NCBI RefSeq assembly: GCF_900112365.1
Contig: NZ_FOLQ01000008.1
Coordinates: 186,001-250,000, forward strand
Direction: 5' to 3'
DNA from: Spirosoma endophyticum
Lineage (GTDB): Bacteria; Bacteroidota; Bacteroidia; Cytophagales; Spirosomataceae
DNA: 64,000 bases
The position numbers and the translations under genes are program-made. Below are positions 43,026-51,348 of the stretch, in pieces. Positions within the stretch are counted from its first letter, which is position 1; every line of letters starts with the position of its first letter. The notes under the pieces are model-generated. The model made no database searches. It worked only from the letters and a program-made list of their open reading frames with translations, and was not told the DNA's origin.

Positions 43026-43706
43026 GAAAACATACATGTATTTCTATACCCAATAAGGTATATATTCATTTCAGTTAAGTTGCTGAGAATTCTCTGAATT
43101 TGGATTTGGCAGCGACGTAGAACAGTTCCTACTAACCTTTTACTTATATAATAGCCTACTTACCACTTATGGCAAAGAAAAAAAGAGAGTTTTATGCTTG
43201 ATCTTGAGCAGGAATATAATCAGGTAACGAGTAAGCTGGGACACTGAGCAATATAATTATTAGGTAGTTAATCCATTTATTTAAAGAGCATACTATTGAG
43301 TTGGGATTTCCTATTCAATAACGAATTAAGACCTGGTCATCATTAGCGGTTTTAGAGCAAGTTAGTTTATTAGAGGCAAATCCAAAAGGGGTTTAAGTCT
43401 TTTCCGTAAGAAGGAGGTCGCCTTCTTTACGAACTAATTCACAGGTCAGTAACTTTCTCCTCAGTGAAGCCCATTTGTTCAAGTGCTGGGACGAAACCGA
43501 TTAAGACACTAGCAATAGACCCATCCTTTACCGAGATGCGTTTATCATGATTTACGTCTTGAGAATAATACTTAACGGGTTTAAGCTTGTCGCTTTTCTA
43601 CGACATCATCAGTAAAGGACTAGAGGTTCATGGCTGGTTGAGAGTTAGGAAGGAAAGAGTGCTGAGTTCCTACCCTAGTTATCCGCAACTAAAGTTGGAT
43701 TCCATC
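43026..43706. other. Gap with a hairpin and a possible gene fragment
   Basis: A GTAAGAAGG...CCTTCTTTAC hairpin lies at about 43407-43431. On the minus strand, 43439-43597 is open for 52 codons without a start (KSDKLKPVKYYSQDVNHDKR...EEKVTDL-stop). This may be the tail of a lost gene; I cannot name it. Nothing else is evident. Confidence 0.35.
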
Positions 43707-44705
43707 TCAGGCATATTTCTGCTCTTCCTGGCCATAAACGCTGGAAGTGGACTGGCGTTGTTGATACCTTTTGTCGGTTGGGCCGCCATCGAAAAACCCT
43801 TTAAGCGCAGTTACCCGGTAAACTAGGCGATAGCACCACTTAGCCATCTTGTGGGTTTGCTTTAGCAGGAGCCGTCGCCAACCAGCAACGGGTCTGTAGT
43901 GATGCCAAGGGGTCATGCGCAGATAATGATAAAATTCCTCCTGATAGGCTTTATTGAATTGATAGGAAGTATAAATAGGCTTGGTACCTGTAAAGTGAAT
44001 TAGATAGGGATTGACTTCCTCAGACTGTGCAAAGCAGTTCCAGCGCCTGTCAAGCTCTAACCACTGGTTGGCTAGTACAACATTAAGCCCATACTGGTCA
44101 GGAAACACGGCATATTTAGCATTTTGCTCAATGCAACGAACGACGCGCCGGGTAATCTGTTGCTGGCGCCAGAGGATAGGGTTGATCAGTAATAGACCCG
44201 AGTTGAAAATCTTCGTATCAGCCTCCAAGCCTAAGGCCTGGTAATTGCCGTATCCACTCCATGGACTGCTAACCCGTTCGGCTCGGTCAATAATGGCGCC
44301 CAGCAGGTTGTTGCCTAGGTCAATACTCCATAAAGAGGTTATGTCTTGATGAGCAATCATATCCACATCCAGATACACGACCTTAGTTAGATGCTGGGGA
44401 ATAAAATATGGAATGAACAACCGTACAAAAACGTTGCGGGGAAACGTTGATCGGTCCATAGGTAGGGCTATATCCGGTGGCAGGGCCTCATCAATAGTTA
44501 CCCAATGGACACAGAAGACCGCTGGATTAATGGCTTCCAAAAGCTTGTTTTTGGTTGAAGACCGAATAGCATCATCAACTAAATAGAGATCAAACTGGGT
44601 AGGCTCGAGCAGATTGACCTCAATCGATTTAAGCAGGGTTGCCAGTAAGAGGGCAAAGGTATTATCACAGATAGTAACAAGCGTGAGCTTTTGATTCGAT
44701 GACAT
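43707..44705 (-). CDS. Glycosyltransferase family 8 protein
   Basis: A 332-residue GT-A retaining glycosyltransferase of family GT8 (LgtC-like), probably adding glucose or galactose to a surface glycan. Motifs are TLVTICDNTFALLLATLLKS (nucleotide binding), YLDVDM with the DxD metal site near residue 105, FNSGLLLIN, DQYGLNVV, and LIHFTGTKPI for the C-terminal HFxGxxKPW-like site. A basic C-terminal tail (about 265-310) may bind membrane. It is a single gene in an accessory region, with no other cell-envelope gene beside it. Confidence 0.88.
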   Translation of the reverse strand: MSSNQKLTLVTICDNTFALLLATLLKSIEVNLLEPTQFDLYLVDDAIRSSTKNKLLEAINPAVFCVHWVTIDEALPPDIALPMDRSTFPRNVFVRLFIPYFIPQHLTKVVYLDVDMIAHQDITSLWSIDLGNNLLGAIIDRAERVSSPWSGYGNYQALGLEADTKIFNSGLLLINPILWRQQQITRRVVRCIEQNAKYAVFPDQYGLNVVLANQWLELDRRWNCFAQSEEVNPYLIHFTGTKPIYTSYQFNKAYQEEFYHYLRMTPWHHYRPVAGWRRLLLKQTHKMAKWCYRLVYRVTALKGFFDGGPTDKRYQQRQSTSSVYGQEEQKYA

Positions 44706-45297
44706 GAGTACGGTATAGGTATTGGTAAGACGTCCTTGCTATATTTCCTGGATCAGGTATTTGCCGGTTAGGGGGGCACCCTTTTTTAGATGAGGCTATA
44801 GTCCTAATTCGCTTATTATGAGGTAAGTAGAGATAGGATTTGCAGGCCATGCTCAATCCTGTGCTAAGTGTAGGCCATGAAAATCCGCGTGTAAATGATA
44901 GAATTTATTAGTGTAGAATGATGGGTATTCATGCTCAACAACTTATTTAAGTGAAGCTATTTACTAGACTTTTGTAAGTACTATAAGTCACCAGAGTCGC
45001 CAGAAATTTATTAGTCGGTGTTAATAAATGTAAAATAGGTTTACTAGATGTTCAAAATGATAAGTCAATCAACACTAATCAGACCTCTATCTTATTACAA
45101 AAATTATTCACCTGTATTGAAGCTAACAAATTCTATATCGTGCGGCATCCGGTGCGCTCCATAAGTTTTTGATCTGATTTCTTGTCTGCTAAATTTCTTG
45201 TGCAAATCGTGTGCGAATAAAAAATCACTTACTGCTTTGATGCTGTAAGTGGTTGATAATCAAGTGTTAGTTGGCGAGTTCGAACCGCCAGCCCTCT
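44706..45297. other. AT-rich gap left of the insertion sequence
   Basis: 592 nt without a convincing gene. A 52-codon start-less frame on the minus strand (45104-45259) is unrecognised. The last bases before the insertion sequence contain GTTCGAACC flanked by GGCG/CGCC, which resembles a tRNA T-arm but does not extend into a tRNA. Confidence 0.4.
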
Positions 45298-45372
45298 TGT
45301 CCTGATCCCCTGAAAGTGAGCCAGTGAAAAGTAGAGTAAAAAAACTAACTTTCACTGTCAGACAAAAGGGAA

Positions 45373-45639
45373 ATGAAAGCAGGAAAATTCTCTGAATCAC
45401 AGATCGTAGCGATTCTCAAACAGCAGGACAGCGGCCAGACCGTCGCTCAAATCACGCGCGAACACGGCGTGAGCGAAGCCACATTTTACAACTGGAAAGC
45501 CAAGTACGGTGGTATGCAAGTTTCAGAAGTCAAGCGTCTGAAAGACCTTGAAGAAGAGAATCGGCGATTGAAAAAGATGTACGCAGAACTGAGCTTGCAA
45601 CACGAAATCACAAAGGAGGCTCTGCTAAAAAAGTGGTAG
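45373..45639 (+). CDS. IS3-family transposase OrfA
   Basis: An 88-residue DNA-binding subunit: helix-turn-helix FSESQIVAILKQQDSGQTVA with REHGVSEATFYNWKAKYGGM, typical of IS407/IS2-type OrfA, then a leucine-zipper-like helix (VKRLKDLEEENRRLKKMYAE). The frame ends with TAG just after an AAAAAAG slippery heptamer that links it to orfB. It binds the ends of the element and would form the N-terminal part of the OrfAB transposase. Confidence 0.93.
   Translation: MKAGKFSESQIVAILKQQDSGQTVAQITREHGVSEATFYNWKAKYGGMQVSEVKRLKDLEEENRRLKKMYAELSLQHEITKEALLKKW
45614..45633 (+). promoter_or_regulatory. Programmed -1 frameshift signal
   Basis: In the orfA frame the heptamer A-AAA-AAG lies at 45627-45633. It is preceded by AGGAGG-like AAGGAGGC about 10 nt upstream, a Shine-Dalgarno-type stimulator as in dnaX. 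Slipping back one base enters the orfB frame at 45633 (GTG GTA GGG). Confidence 0.75.
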
Positions 45640-46470
45640 GGCCGACCGGGCGACGGGCGTTGGTCAGGTGGATGATCGCTGAAAAGCGCATCAGCCAACG
45701 TAAAGCCTGTCGCTGGGTGGGCCTGACGGGGCCGCCCGTGCGGCCGGAATGCTCTGAGAGAGCCAGTAGCCGTCAAAGAAAAAGACGTGGCTCTCCAAAA
45801 GCGGATCAAGCAAATGGCCAAACGCTACAAACACTGGGGTTTGCTCAAGATTCACCACAAACTGCGCAAGCAGGGAGAGACAGCTAATCACAAGCGGGTC
45901 AGACGATTATACCGCTCAGCGGGATTGACCTTGCCCCGCAAGTTAAAAAAGCGGTTGCCTGAATCAGTCCGCCAGCCCCTGCCCAAAGCAACGGCCTGTA
46001 ATGGTTGCTGGTCGTTGGATTTTACCTCTGACGGCTTGTCTGATGGGCGCAAGTTCCGTACACTGAACGTGATCGATGACTACAATCGGGAGGTTCTGGG
46101 TATCGAGGTGGACTACTCCTTACCAGCCAAACGGGTGCTTCGTCTGTTGAATAAGTTGGTTGAACAGTATGGGAAACCAACGCGGTTGCGGAGCGATAAC
46201 GGCCCCGAATTCATCAGTCAAGACTTGCAGGACTGGTGTAAGGAGCATGAAGTAGTACTGCACTGGATCGAGCCGGGTAAACCCACTCAGAATGCGTATA
46301 TTGAGAGGTTCAATGGTACGTTCAGGCGGGAAGTGCTTAACGCCAACGTGTTCGGTAGTCTGGCGCAGGTGCGCCGAGCGGTGGATGCCTGGTTGGTGGA
46401 ATATAACACGGAACGACCTCATCAGGCATTGAGATTTATGACCCCTGTTGAGTACCGACAGGCGGCTTAA
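45633..46470 (+). pseudogene. IS3-family transposase OrfB, frameshifted
   Basis: The N-terminal part reads in the -1 frame from 45633 (GRRALVRWMIAEKRISQRKA) to GLTG. The frame is then lost at the GGGG run 45728-45731. Removing one G restores [20 protein letters not shown] and the rest of OrfB to 46470. The rve integrase core is intact, with its DDE residues in [17 protein letters not shown] and NAYIERFNG. Unless the ribosome shifts again, full transposase is not made. Translation from GTG 45787 would give the catalytic domain alone. Confidence 0.8.
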
Positions 46471-46576
46471 ACTCCAGTCAAAACTGGCTCACAAAACGGG
46501 GTAAGGACACTCTACCTCAAAAGGAATGAAACATCTAAGCAGCTTGCCTACTAATTAACTTCTAGGTTTTACAGTA

Positions 46577-46675
46577 ATGACCAAACCATTAATTAACTTC
46601 TTCTTCCTCTTTGTGACCCTATTTCTCCATTATAGCCCAACAACCCGTTTGGCCCATGAATTAGAAGTACCTTAG
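46577..46675 (+). pseudogene. Signal-peptide-like gene stump
   Basis: ATG 46577 starts 32 codons (MTKPLINFFFLFVTLFLHYS...) that look like a secretion signal and then stop at TAG. No continuing domain is visible downstream in any frame. It may be the 5' end of a lost secreted-protein gene. The 46510-47006 gap also has an AAAGCCC/GGGCTTT hairpin near 46856-46882. Confidence 0.3.
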
Positions 46676-47006
46676 TAAATGGTTTACGACCCGCTGGGAA
46701 GATATAGTGGAGGCTAAATAATCAAGCTGCTTCGAAGTCGAAGCGACCTGACCGCATTCAACGTATATGGGTAGATTTATTACTAACCCATGCGTACTAC
46801 AGTCCACCATTGAGATAATTTATTATTCTTTAAATAGTGCGCTAATGAAATACAAAAGCCCAAGCTATAGGCCAGGGCTTTCGAAGTGTGTGGATAGTAC
46901 GGGCAACAGTATAGTAACAGTATTTTCAAATTAGACTCAAAAGTCCGACCAAAGTCACCTTTTTATTAAATTTTTAGGATTGTTATATAATTACTGTACT
47001 CATAAT

Positions 47007-47192
47007 ATGAAACGTTACACCTACCTCGGCGATCGCATCACCGATCCTACGTTGAAAGGTCAGGACTGTGCGGCTGTATTGCAGAAAAACGGCAAATGTA
47101 TTCGAGGTAAAAATGGGAGTATGTTGGTGCAATTCGACTCTGGTCGGAGGGCGGTAGTAATTGGGAGGTTGCTTCGTAAGATTTCCCAATAA
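47007..47192 (+). CDS. Small hypothetical protein
   Basis: 61 residues from ATG 47007 (MKRYTYLGDRITDPTLKGQDCAAVL...), basic, with an apparent beta pattern (GSMLVQFDSGRRAVVIGRLL) suggesting a small SH3-like or OB-like domain. It is similar in style to the small gene at 39088-39270, but they do not clearly align. Its function is unknown. Confidence 0.5.
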   Translation: MKRYTYLGDRITDPTLKGQDCAAVLQKNGKCIRGKNGSMLVQFDSGRRAVVIGRLLRKISQ

Positions 47193-47216
47193 TGGGAAAA
47201 CCAAGTTTAGGCGGAG

Positions 47217-47633
47217 TTACACCTTTTTGGTTGGTTTAAAAAAGCGGGGAATATTGTCTTTGGCGATAGCGGCTAACGTTAGGCCTAGTAGGCCACCACC
47301 CGACCCCCAGCCAATATCCGCCAAGCTGAAAGCTCGATTTGGTAAAAACAGCTGACCAAGTTCGGCCAGAATAACCAATGCCGTTAGCAGGAGCCACGTA
47401 ATGGCCCAGCGCGAAATGTTCTCTGAAGGGCCAACGATGGGTAACAGCCCCACGCAAAAACCAAGAATAAGTAAGGGAACGCCGGTACGAATATCCTCAA
47501 AGATTTCCTCATCGGCCCAGCGACTAATCCAGGCTGGAATAAACGTCACTTTTACCAGCTTTGGATCAGGTATCCAGCTTAAATAGAGAACCAGGGCAGC
47601 AACGAGCAGTATGACAACATATAGGATTCGCAT
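47217..47633 (-). CDS. VanZ-like family membrane protein
   Basis: A 138-residue membrane protein with four predicted helices. The VanZ signature AELGQLFLPNRAFSLADIGW followed by Gly-rich GSGGGLLG is clear in the second half. VanZ of enterococci gives low-level teicoplanin resistance, but most relatives have unknown roles and no resistance should be inferred. It ends 25 nt from the small gene on the other strand. Confidence 0.82.
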   Translation of the reverse strand: MRILYVVILLVAALVLYLSWIPDPKLVKVTFIPAWISRWADEEIFEDIRTGVPLLILGFCVGLLPIVGPSENISRWAITWLLLTALVILAELGQLFLPNRAFSLADIGWGSGGGLLGLTLAAIAKDNIPRFFKPTKKV

Positions 47634-47988
47634 CGCACAAGATTACGAAATGTAGATCAAAACTGAGCCAAAACCCCGTAAACGCGTATCAGAAATGGAA
47701 AAAAGCGTATCAAAACTGAACAACTTATGACAACTATAGACGACGACGACGAGGAATGCGAAAACGCTCCTGATTTCCGTGATAATATTATGAAGATTGG
47801 GACGATAAGCGCGGCATTGAAGACACAGAAGACTTATGAACGACGTAGTGATCACTCTCAAAAATTCCGAATTATCGCTCGATCAGCCCGTCATGATCCA
47901 AAAGTCGCAATGTCTTTTCTGGCTACAGTTTGCGACCATGGTAGTGAAATAAAGTTAAGGGAGGTTAGGCTGTTGGTTGCCATCCCCA

Positions 47989-48192
47989 ATGACCAGCAGG
48001 CCTTACCCCCCCAATCCCACCCTGCGCGGTCTGGTGTTGTTGGCGCTGAAACGACAACATCCCATTTACCAGTACGTAGCGGAACAGAACGGGGTGGCCG
48101 TGATCGGCTATCACGAGCACTACATGTTTCATCATATGATGGGGCTGGTTGAATACGATTCTAATGGGGCAGCAGTCCGAATGGTATTATGA
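47989..48192 (+). CDS. Small hypothetical protein, possibly a fragment
   Basis: 67 residues from ATG 47989 (MTSRPYPPNPTLRGLVLLAL...) with HPIYQYVAEQNGVAVIGYHE and HHMMGLVEYDSN, a coherent protein-like sequence. Upstream, a different frame (47727 onward) is open but poor in composition. A C7 run at 48007-48013 lies between readable stretches. It may be a decayed longer gene. No family is recognised. Confidence 0.35.
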   Translation: MTSRPYPPNPTLRGLVLLALKRQHPIYQYVAEQNGVAVIGYHEHYMFHHMMGLVEYDSNGAAVRMVL

Positions 48193-48286
48193 AGTGGCGA
48201 TTATAAAGAGGCCACATTTAAAATAGTAAAGCCATTTTATGGCTTTATGTACATTATATTGCTATTGAATTTAAACAACGAGTTCA

Positions 48287-48871
48287 ATGGATTTCAATGA
48301 CTTAACTAAAAAAATTAAAAGAGCTTATATAAACATCGGTGAACTGTCTACGCCGAATTTTGAGAGAAAAATTAAGTGGGCGCCTAATGCTCTAAATATT
48401 AGCTTTGGGTCAACTGATGATCTAACAGATGAGACAAAAATACTTAATGCTGTTGGAGCTATAGCCGACATGAAAGATTGCATTAAGAGAAAAATGAGTT
48501 CTATGGACCTAAGCCCTAAGTTGGCAGAAGATGAAATTAACAATAATTTATCTTTACAATTAATTACAGATCTTGATAACCAGCAAAAGCATATTTATCC
48601 ATTAACTAATGAGGAGAGATCTCATAGAAGTCCTCAATATAGAAACGTACATTCCTATGTAAAATTTACATTCGGGTCTGGTGCTGACTCTGGAATAGCT
48701 TTTGATTTAGTTGGCCAAACAGTTAATCCTGTCGGAAACACTGTAGTCAAAGCTGAGGTTGAGGCTGAAATAACAGACAAGGATGGTAATTTTATTGTGA
48801 CCCTTGATACTATGATTAATGATGCGATTGCTATATGGGATAATTTCTTTGTACTACATAACATAAAATAA
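48287..48871 (+). CDS. AT-rich hypothetical protein
   Basis: A 194-residue soluble protein (MDFNDLTKKIKRAYINIGEL...) whose codons are strikingly AT-rich (ATA, AAA, TTA, AAT) compared with neighbours, a sign of horizontal transfer. The N-terminal half is helical (IADMKDCIKRKMSSMDLSPK). The C-terminal half is beta-rich (YVKFTFGSGADSGIAFDLVG, VKAEVEAEITDKDGN). No motif or family is recognised. It sits alone about 900 nt from the tRNA-Leu gene. Confidence 0.65.
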   Translation: MDFNDLTKKIKRAYINIGELSTPNFERKIKWAPNALNISFGSTDDLTDETKILNAVGAIADMKDCIKRKMSSMDLSPKLAEDEINNNLSLQLITDLDNQQKHIYPLTNEERSHRSPQYRNVHSYVKFTFGSGADSGIAFDLVGQTVNPVGNTVVKAEVEAEITDKDGNFIVTLDTMINDAIAIWDNFFVLHNIK

Positions 48872-49697
48872 CATGCCAGCCCCGCCCCCCTCCATCGCCC
48901 ATATCAAAATCAATAAACATACAAAGGGGCCGGGTATAGATCATATCCATTCACTGAAACTACTTATTTGCCGGGAGCACATGATTGTCATAATGGAGAG
49001 ATAAAAAAACTCAGATCAATAATATGAGTGTTTGCGCTTCCTTATCCTAACCTAAATCTACAACCCTTTTAGCCTTCAGATACAGCCCACCTGCTGCGCC
49101 TAGCCAACGTTCTGTCGATGCTTTTTTATAGAGTTTCTGCCAGTACGTAGCCATTTGCCAGCCTTGGTGATCGGATTAATTTGCATTCTGCGAGTCGTGG
49201 AATACGACTTAATTCGAGTTATCTCAATGGATGACAACTCGTTTTGTTACTAAATGCTTATTGGTGGCAGGTGGCAAACCCTTATGTAGAGCGTTGCCTT
49301 TGCCACAACTATAACTTGCGAAATAAGGCACCTTTAGTCTCTTTTATTAATACCTTACACTATACATTTTGCAAAATGATTAATGATCGCTTCAGAGCTA
49401 TCTGTATCTAAAATTTGGAGTCAAAAATGGAGTCAGATTTTAAAATTATAGATAAGAAAATTCCTGAACATCCGTCCCTTAACCGCCAATCAAATTTGGG
49501 TTAATGTAATCTACCTTTTATCGGTTTTGTCAATAAGTCATACCATACATTTCCAAAAAAGGTAAAATGGAAGATTAGACGAGCTTGAGCATTTAAATCA
49601 AAATGGATTAATGGCGTATGACCAGTAAAACCGTTCAGGCAACAAGATTAGTTTGTTTGATAATTTTTTGCGAATCCGTACACTACCTAAAACAACA
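48872..49697. other. Non-coding gap before tRNA-Leu
   Basis: About 825 nt without a convincing gene; short frames (e.g. 25 codons at 49426) match nothing. This is where an att site and integrase would be expected for an element inserted at tRNA-Leu, but I found neither. Confidence 0.45.
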
Positions 49698-49734
49698 AAC
49701 ACCTAACTATCTACATTTGAGTTAGTTAGGTGTT
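49698..49734 (-). terminator. Terminator of tRNA-Leu
   Basis: AACACCTAACTA (49698-49709) pairs exactly with TAGTTAGGTGTT (49723-49734), just past the 3' end of the minus-strand tRNA, followed on that strand by TGTTGTTTT. Confidence 0.75.
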
Positions 49735-49741
49735 GTTTTTG

Positions 49742-49825
49742 TACCGGGAGCCGGACTCGAACCGGCATGTCCTTGCAGACAATGGTGTTTGAGACCATCG
49801 CGTCTACCGATTCCGCCATCCCGGC
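49742..49825 (-). tRNA. tRNA-Leu(CAA)
   Basis: The minus strand folds as a type II tRNA: acceptor GCCGGGA/TCCCGGT, D-arm GGCGGAATCGGTAGACGC, anticodon stem ATGGT/ACCAT with loop CTCAAAC giving anticodon CAA, a long variable arm and T-arm GCCGG-TTCGAGT-CCGGC. CCA is not encoded. It reads UUG codons. Confidence 0.95.
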
Positions 49826-49961
49826 GACAGAATCGTCTCTGTTTCCAGAGATGCGTTTGTCAAACGTGGGTGCAAAAGTAAGGATTAATGAATAATGTAC
49901 AAGGACTAATTTAGAAATTTATTCTTACTCCATACACTGTATTCTACACTTTCCAGTCCAT

Positions 49962-51200
49962 TTACTCATAACGCAAGGCTTCAATAGGATCAAGTTTCGA
50001 TGCACGAACGGCTGGATAAATACCCGCAAAGAGTCCTACCGATACACAAACGAGAATACCCAAGCCCATCCAGGTCCAGGGAACTACAAAACCGCCCTTG
50101 CCCTGGCTGACAACCCCCGAAATTAAATTGCCTATCCCTAAGCCCAATAGTACACCGCCTAAACCGCCAAGGATGCAAATGACAATGGCCTCGATCAGAA
50201 ACTGTTCGCGGATACGTTTGGGAGTAGCGCCGAGTGATTTACGGATACCAATCTCCCGCGTTCGCTCTGTGACGGATACCAGCATGATGTTCAGCAAGGC
50301 AATGGAAGCGCCCAGTAACGTAATGAATCCAATTCCAAAGCCGCCCATGCGTAAATACCCCGTGATATTAGCCGTTTCCTTCGCCAGTTCGTCGGCACGC
50401 TCTACATCAAATGAATCAGGTTGTCCAAGTTGATCGTGGCGCACCTGGCGCATAACCCCACGCGCTTCGTCGACAGCTTCGTCCTGATCAGAAACCGATG
50501 GCACAGACGTAGTGATATCGAACGAAAGTTTCTGAGTTCCGGCCAGGGCACGTGCGTTGTTCAAAGGAATAAGAATCATACGATCATCACCGCCACCCGA
50601 AAAACCGCCTTTCTTGGCTAATAAACCCACAATTTTGTACTGCGTACCGGACACCCGGATTACCTGGTTGAGCGGGTTTAATTTTCCTTCGAATAGCGTA
50701 TTGGCTACTTCGCTGCCAATTATAGCCACATTGAGCGCATACGTTAAGTCATTAGGGGTCAGGTTACGACCGCTCTGAAGCGTGAATCCTTTCACGGCCA
50801 GATACGTATCGTCGCCCCCCGTAAGCTGGATATTGGGGTTCGTTTTTTTAGAACCAAATTTAGCCTGGGCTGCTCCTGTCACGACGGATGAAACGGAGAT
50901 GGTAGCCCCATACTGAAAACGCCGTTTGAACTGTGTAGCATCGAAATAATCAATGGGTGCGTCCTGCTTCTGCACCCGGCCACCTCGACGAAAGGCATCT
51001 TGTCGGGCTACAATGCTGAACGTATTGGCACCCAGTCCGGCAAAACTACTGTCAACCGAACTCTGAATACCGTCAATGGCCGTCAGGATACCAACCAGCG
51101 ATGTAATGCCAATGGCAATGATAAGCGAAGTCAGGATGGTACGCAGGCGGTTCCCCGCAATTGAGCGAAGACCTTCGCGGATATTTTCGATGAAGTTCAT
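49962..51200 (-). CDS. MacB-like ABC transporter permease
   Basis: A 412-residue FtsX/MacB-type permease: an N-terminal transmembrane helix (about residues 20-42), a MacB periplasmic core domain (about 45-270), and three C-terminal helices. The family motif VTERTREIGIRKSLGATPKRI is present, and it ends ASKLDPIEALRYE. It would couple cytoplasmic ATP hydrolysis to periplasmic work such as lipoprotein or peptide export. No ATPase gene is adjacent in this window, so its partner must be elsewhere. Confidence 0.9.
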   Translation of the reverse strand: MNFIENIREGLRSIAGNRLRTILTSLIIAIGITSLVGILTAIDGIQSSVDSSFAGLGANTFSIVARQDAFRRGGRVQKQDAPIDYFDATQFKRRFQYGATISVSSVVTGAAQAKFGSKKTNPNIQLTGGDDTYLAVKGFTLQSGRNLTPNDLTYALNVAIIGSEVANTLFEGKLNPLNQVIRVSGTQYKIVGLLAKKGGFSGGGDDRMILIPLNNARALAGTQKLSFDITTSVPSVSDQDEAVDEARGVMRQVRHDQLGQPDSFDVERADELAKETANITGYLRMGGFGIGFITLLGASIALLNIMLVSVTERTREIGIRKSLGATPKRIREQFLIEAIVICILGGLGGVLLGLGIGNLISGVVSQGKGGFVVPWTWMGLGILVCVSVGLFAGIYPAVRASKLDPIEALRYE

Positions 51201-51209
51201 GAGCAGGGA

Positions 51210-51276
51210 GCATGAGGCAAAGGGCGTGAAGCTTGGGGAATAAAAAACCTATGCCCTTTAGCCCTATGCCCCATGC
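51210..51276. repeat. Imperfect inverted repeat between divergent genes
   Basis: GCATGAGGCAAAGGGC (51210-51225) matches the reverse complement of 51261-51276 in 14 of 16 positions, followed by T8. It lies between the starts of two divergent genes, so a terminator role would be odd. Confidence 0.5.
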
Positions 51277-51348
51277 TTTTTTTTGCACAATATTTGTGTA
51301 TATTTCGTTATGACAAAACTACCAAGAGCATTCTTAACGGGGAAACCA

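Larger units (their letters stand above)
45298..46509 (+). mobile_element. IS3-family insertion sequence, IS407-like group
   Basis: The 1212-bp element starts TGTCCT and ends AGGACA, with imperfect terminal inverted repeats sharing TGTCCT, CCCC and GTGAGCCAGT. It is flanked by CTCT on both sides (45294-45297 and 46510-46513), a 4-bp target duplication as expected for the IS407 group. It carries orfA, an A6G frameshift site and orfB. The clear duplication and matching ends suggest a fairly recent insertion, but orfB has a disabling base change. The insertion is intergenic. Confidence 0.88.

Noticed and set aside
43587-43826. 79-codon plus-strand frame overlapping the GT8 gene
   Set aside because: More than half lies antisense to the clear GT8 coding sequence. 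It has no family match, so it is a shadow frame.
45104-45259. 52-codon start-less frame on the minus strand (STTYSIKAVSDFLFAHDLHK...)
   Set aside because: No start codon, no recognised family and AT-rich surroundings. It could be a relic, but nothing supports calling it.
45268-45297. tRNA T-arm-like sequence GGCGAGTTCGAACCGCC before the insertion sequence
   Set aside because: The stem has mismatches at the standard positions and no acceptor, D- or anticodon arms can be found around it. It shares only a few bases with the tRNA-Leu end.
47727-48152. 141-codon plus-strand frame
   Set aside because: The composition is poor and it competes with the more protein-like frame at 47989-48192. Only its 5' part could be real and I could not support it.
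49426-49503. 25-codon frame MESDFKIIDKKIPEHP... as an integrase start
   Set aside because: Too short and with no integrase motif; it cannot support an integrase call near tRNA-Leu.
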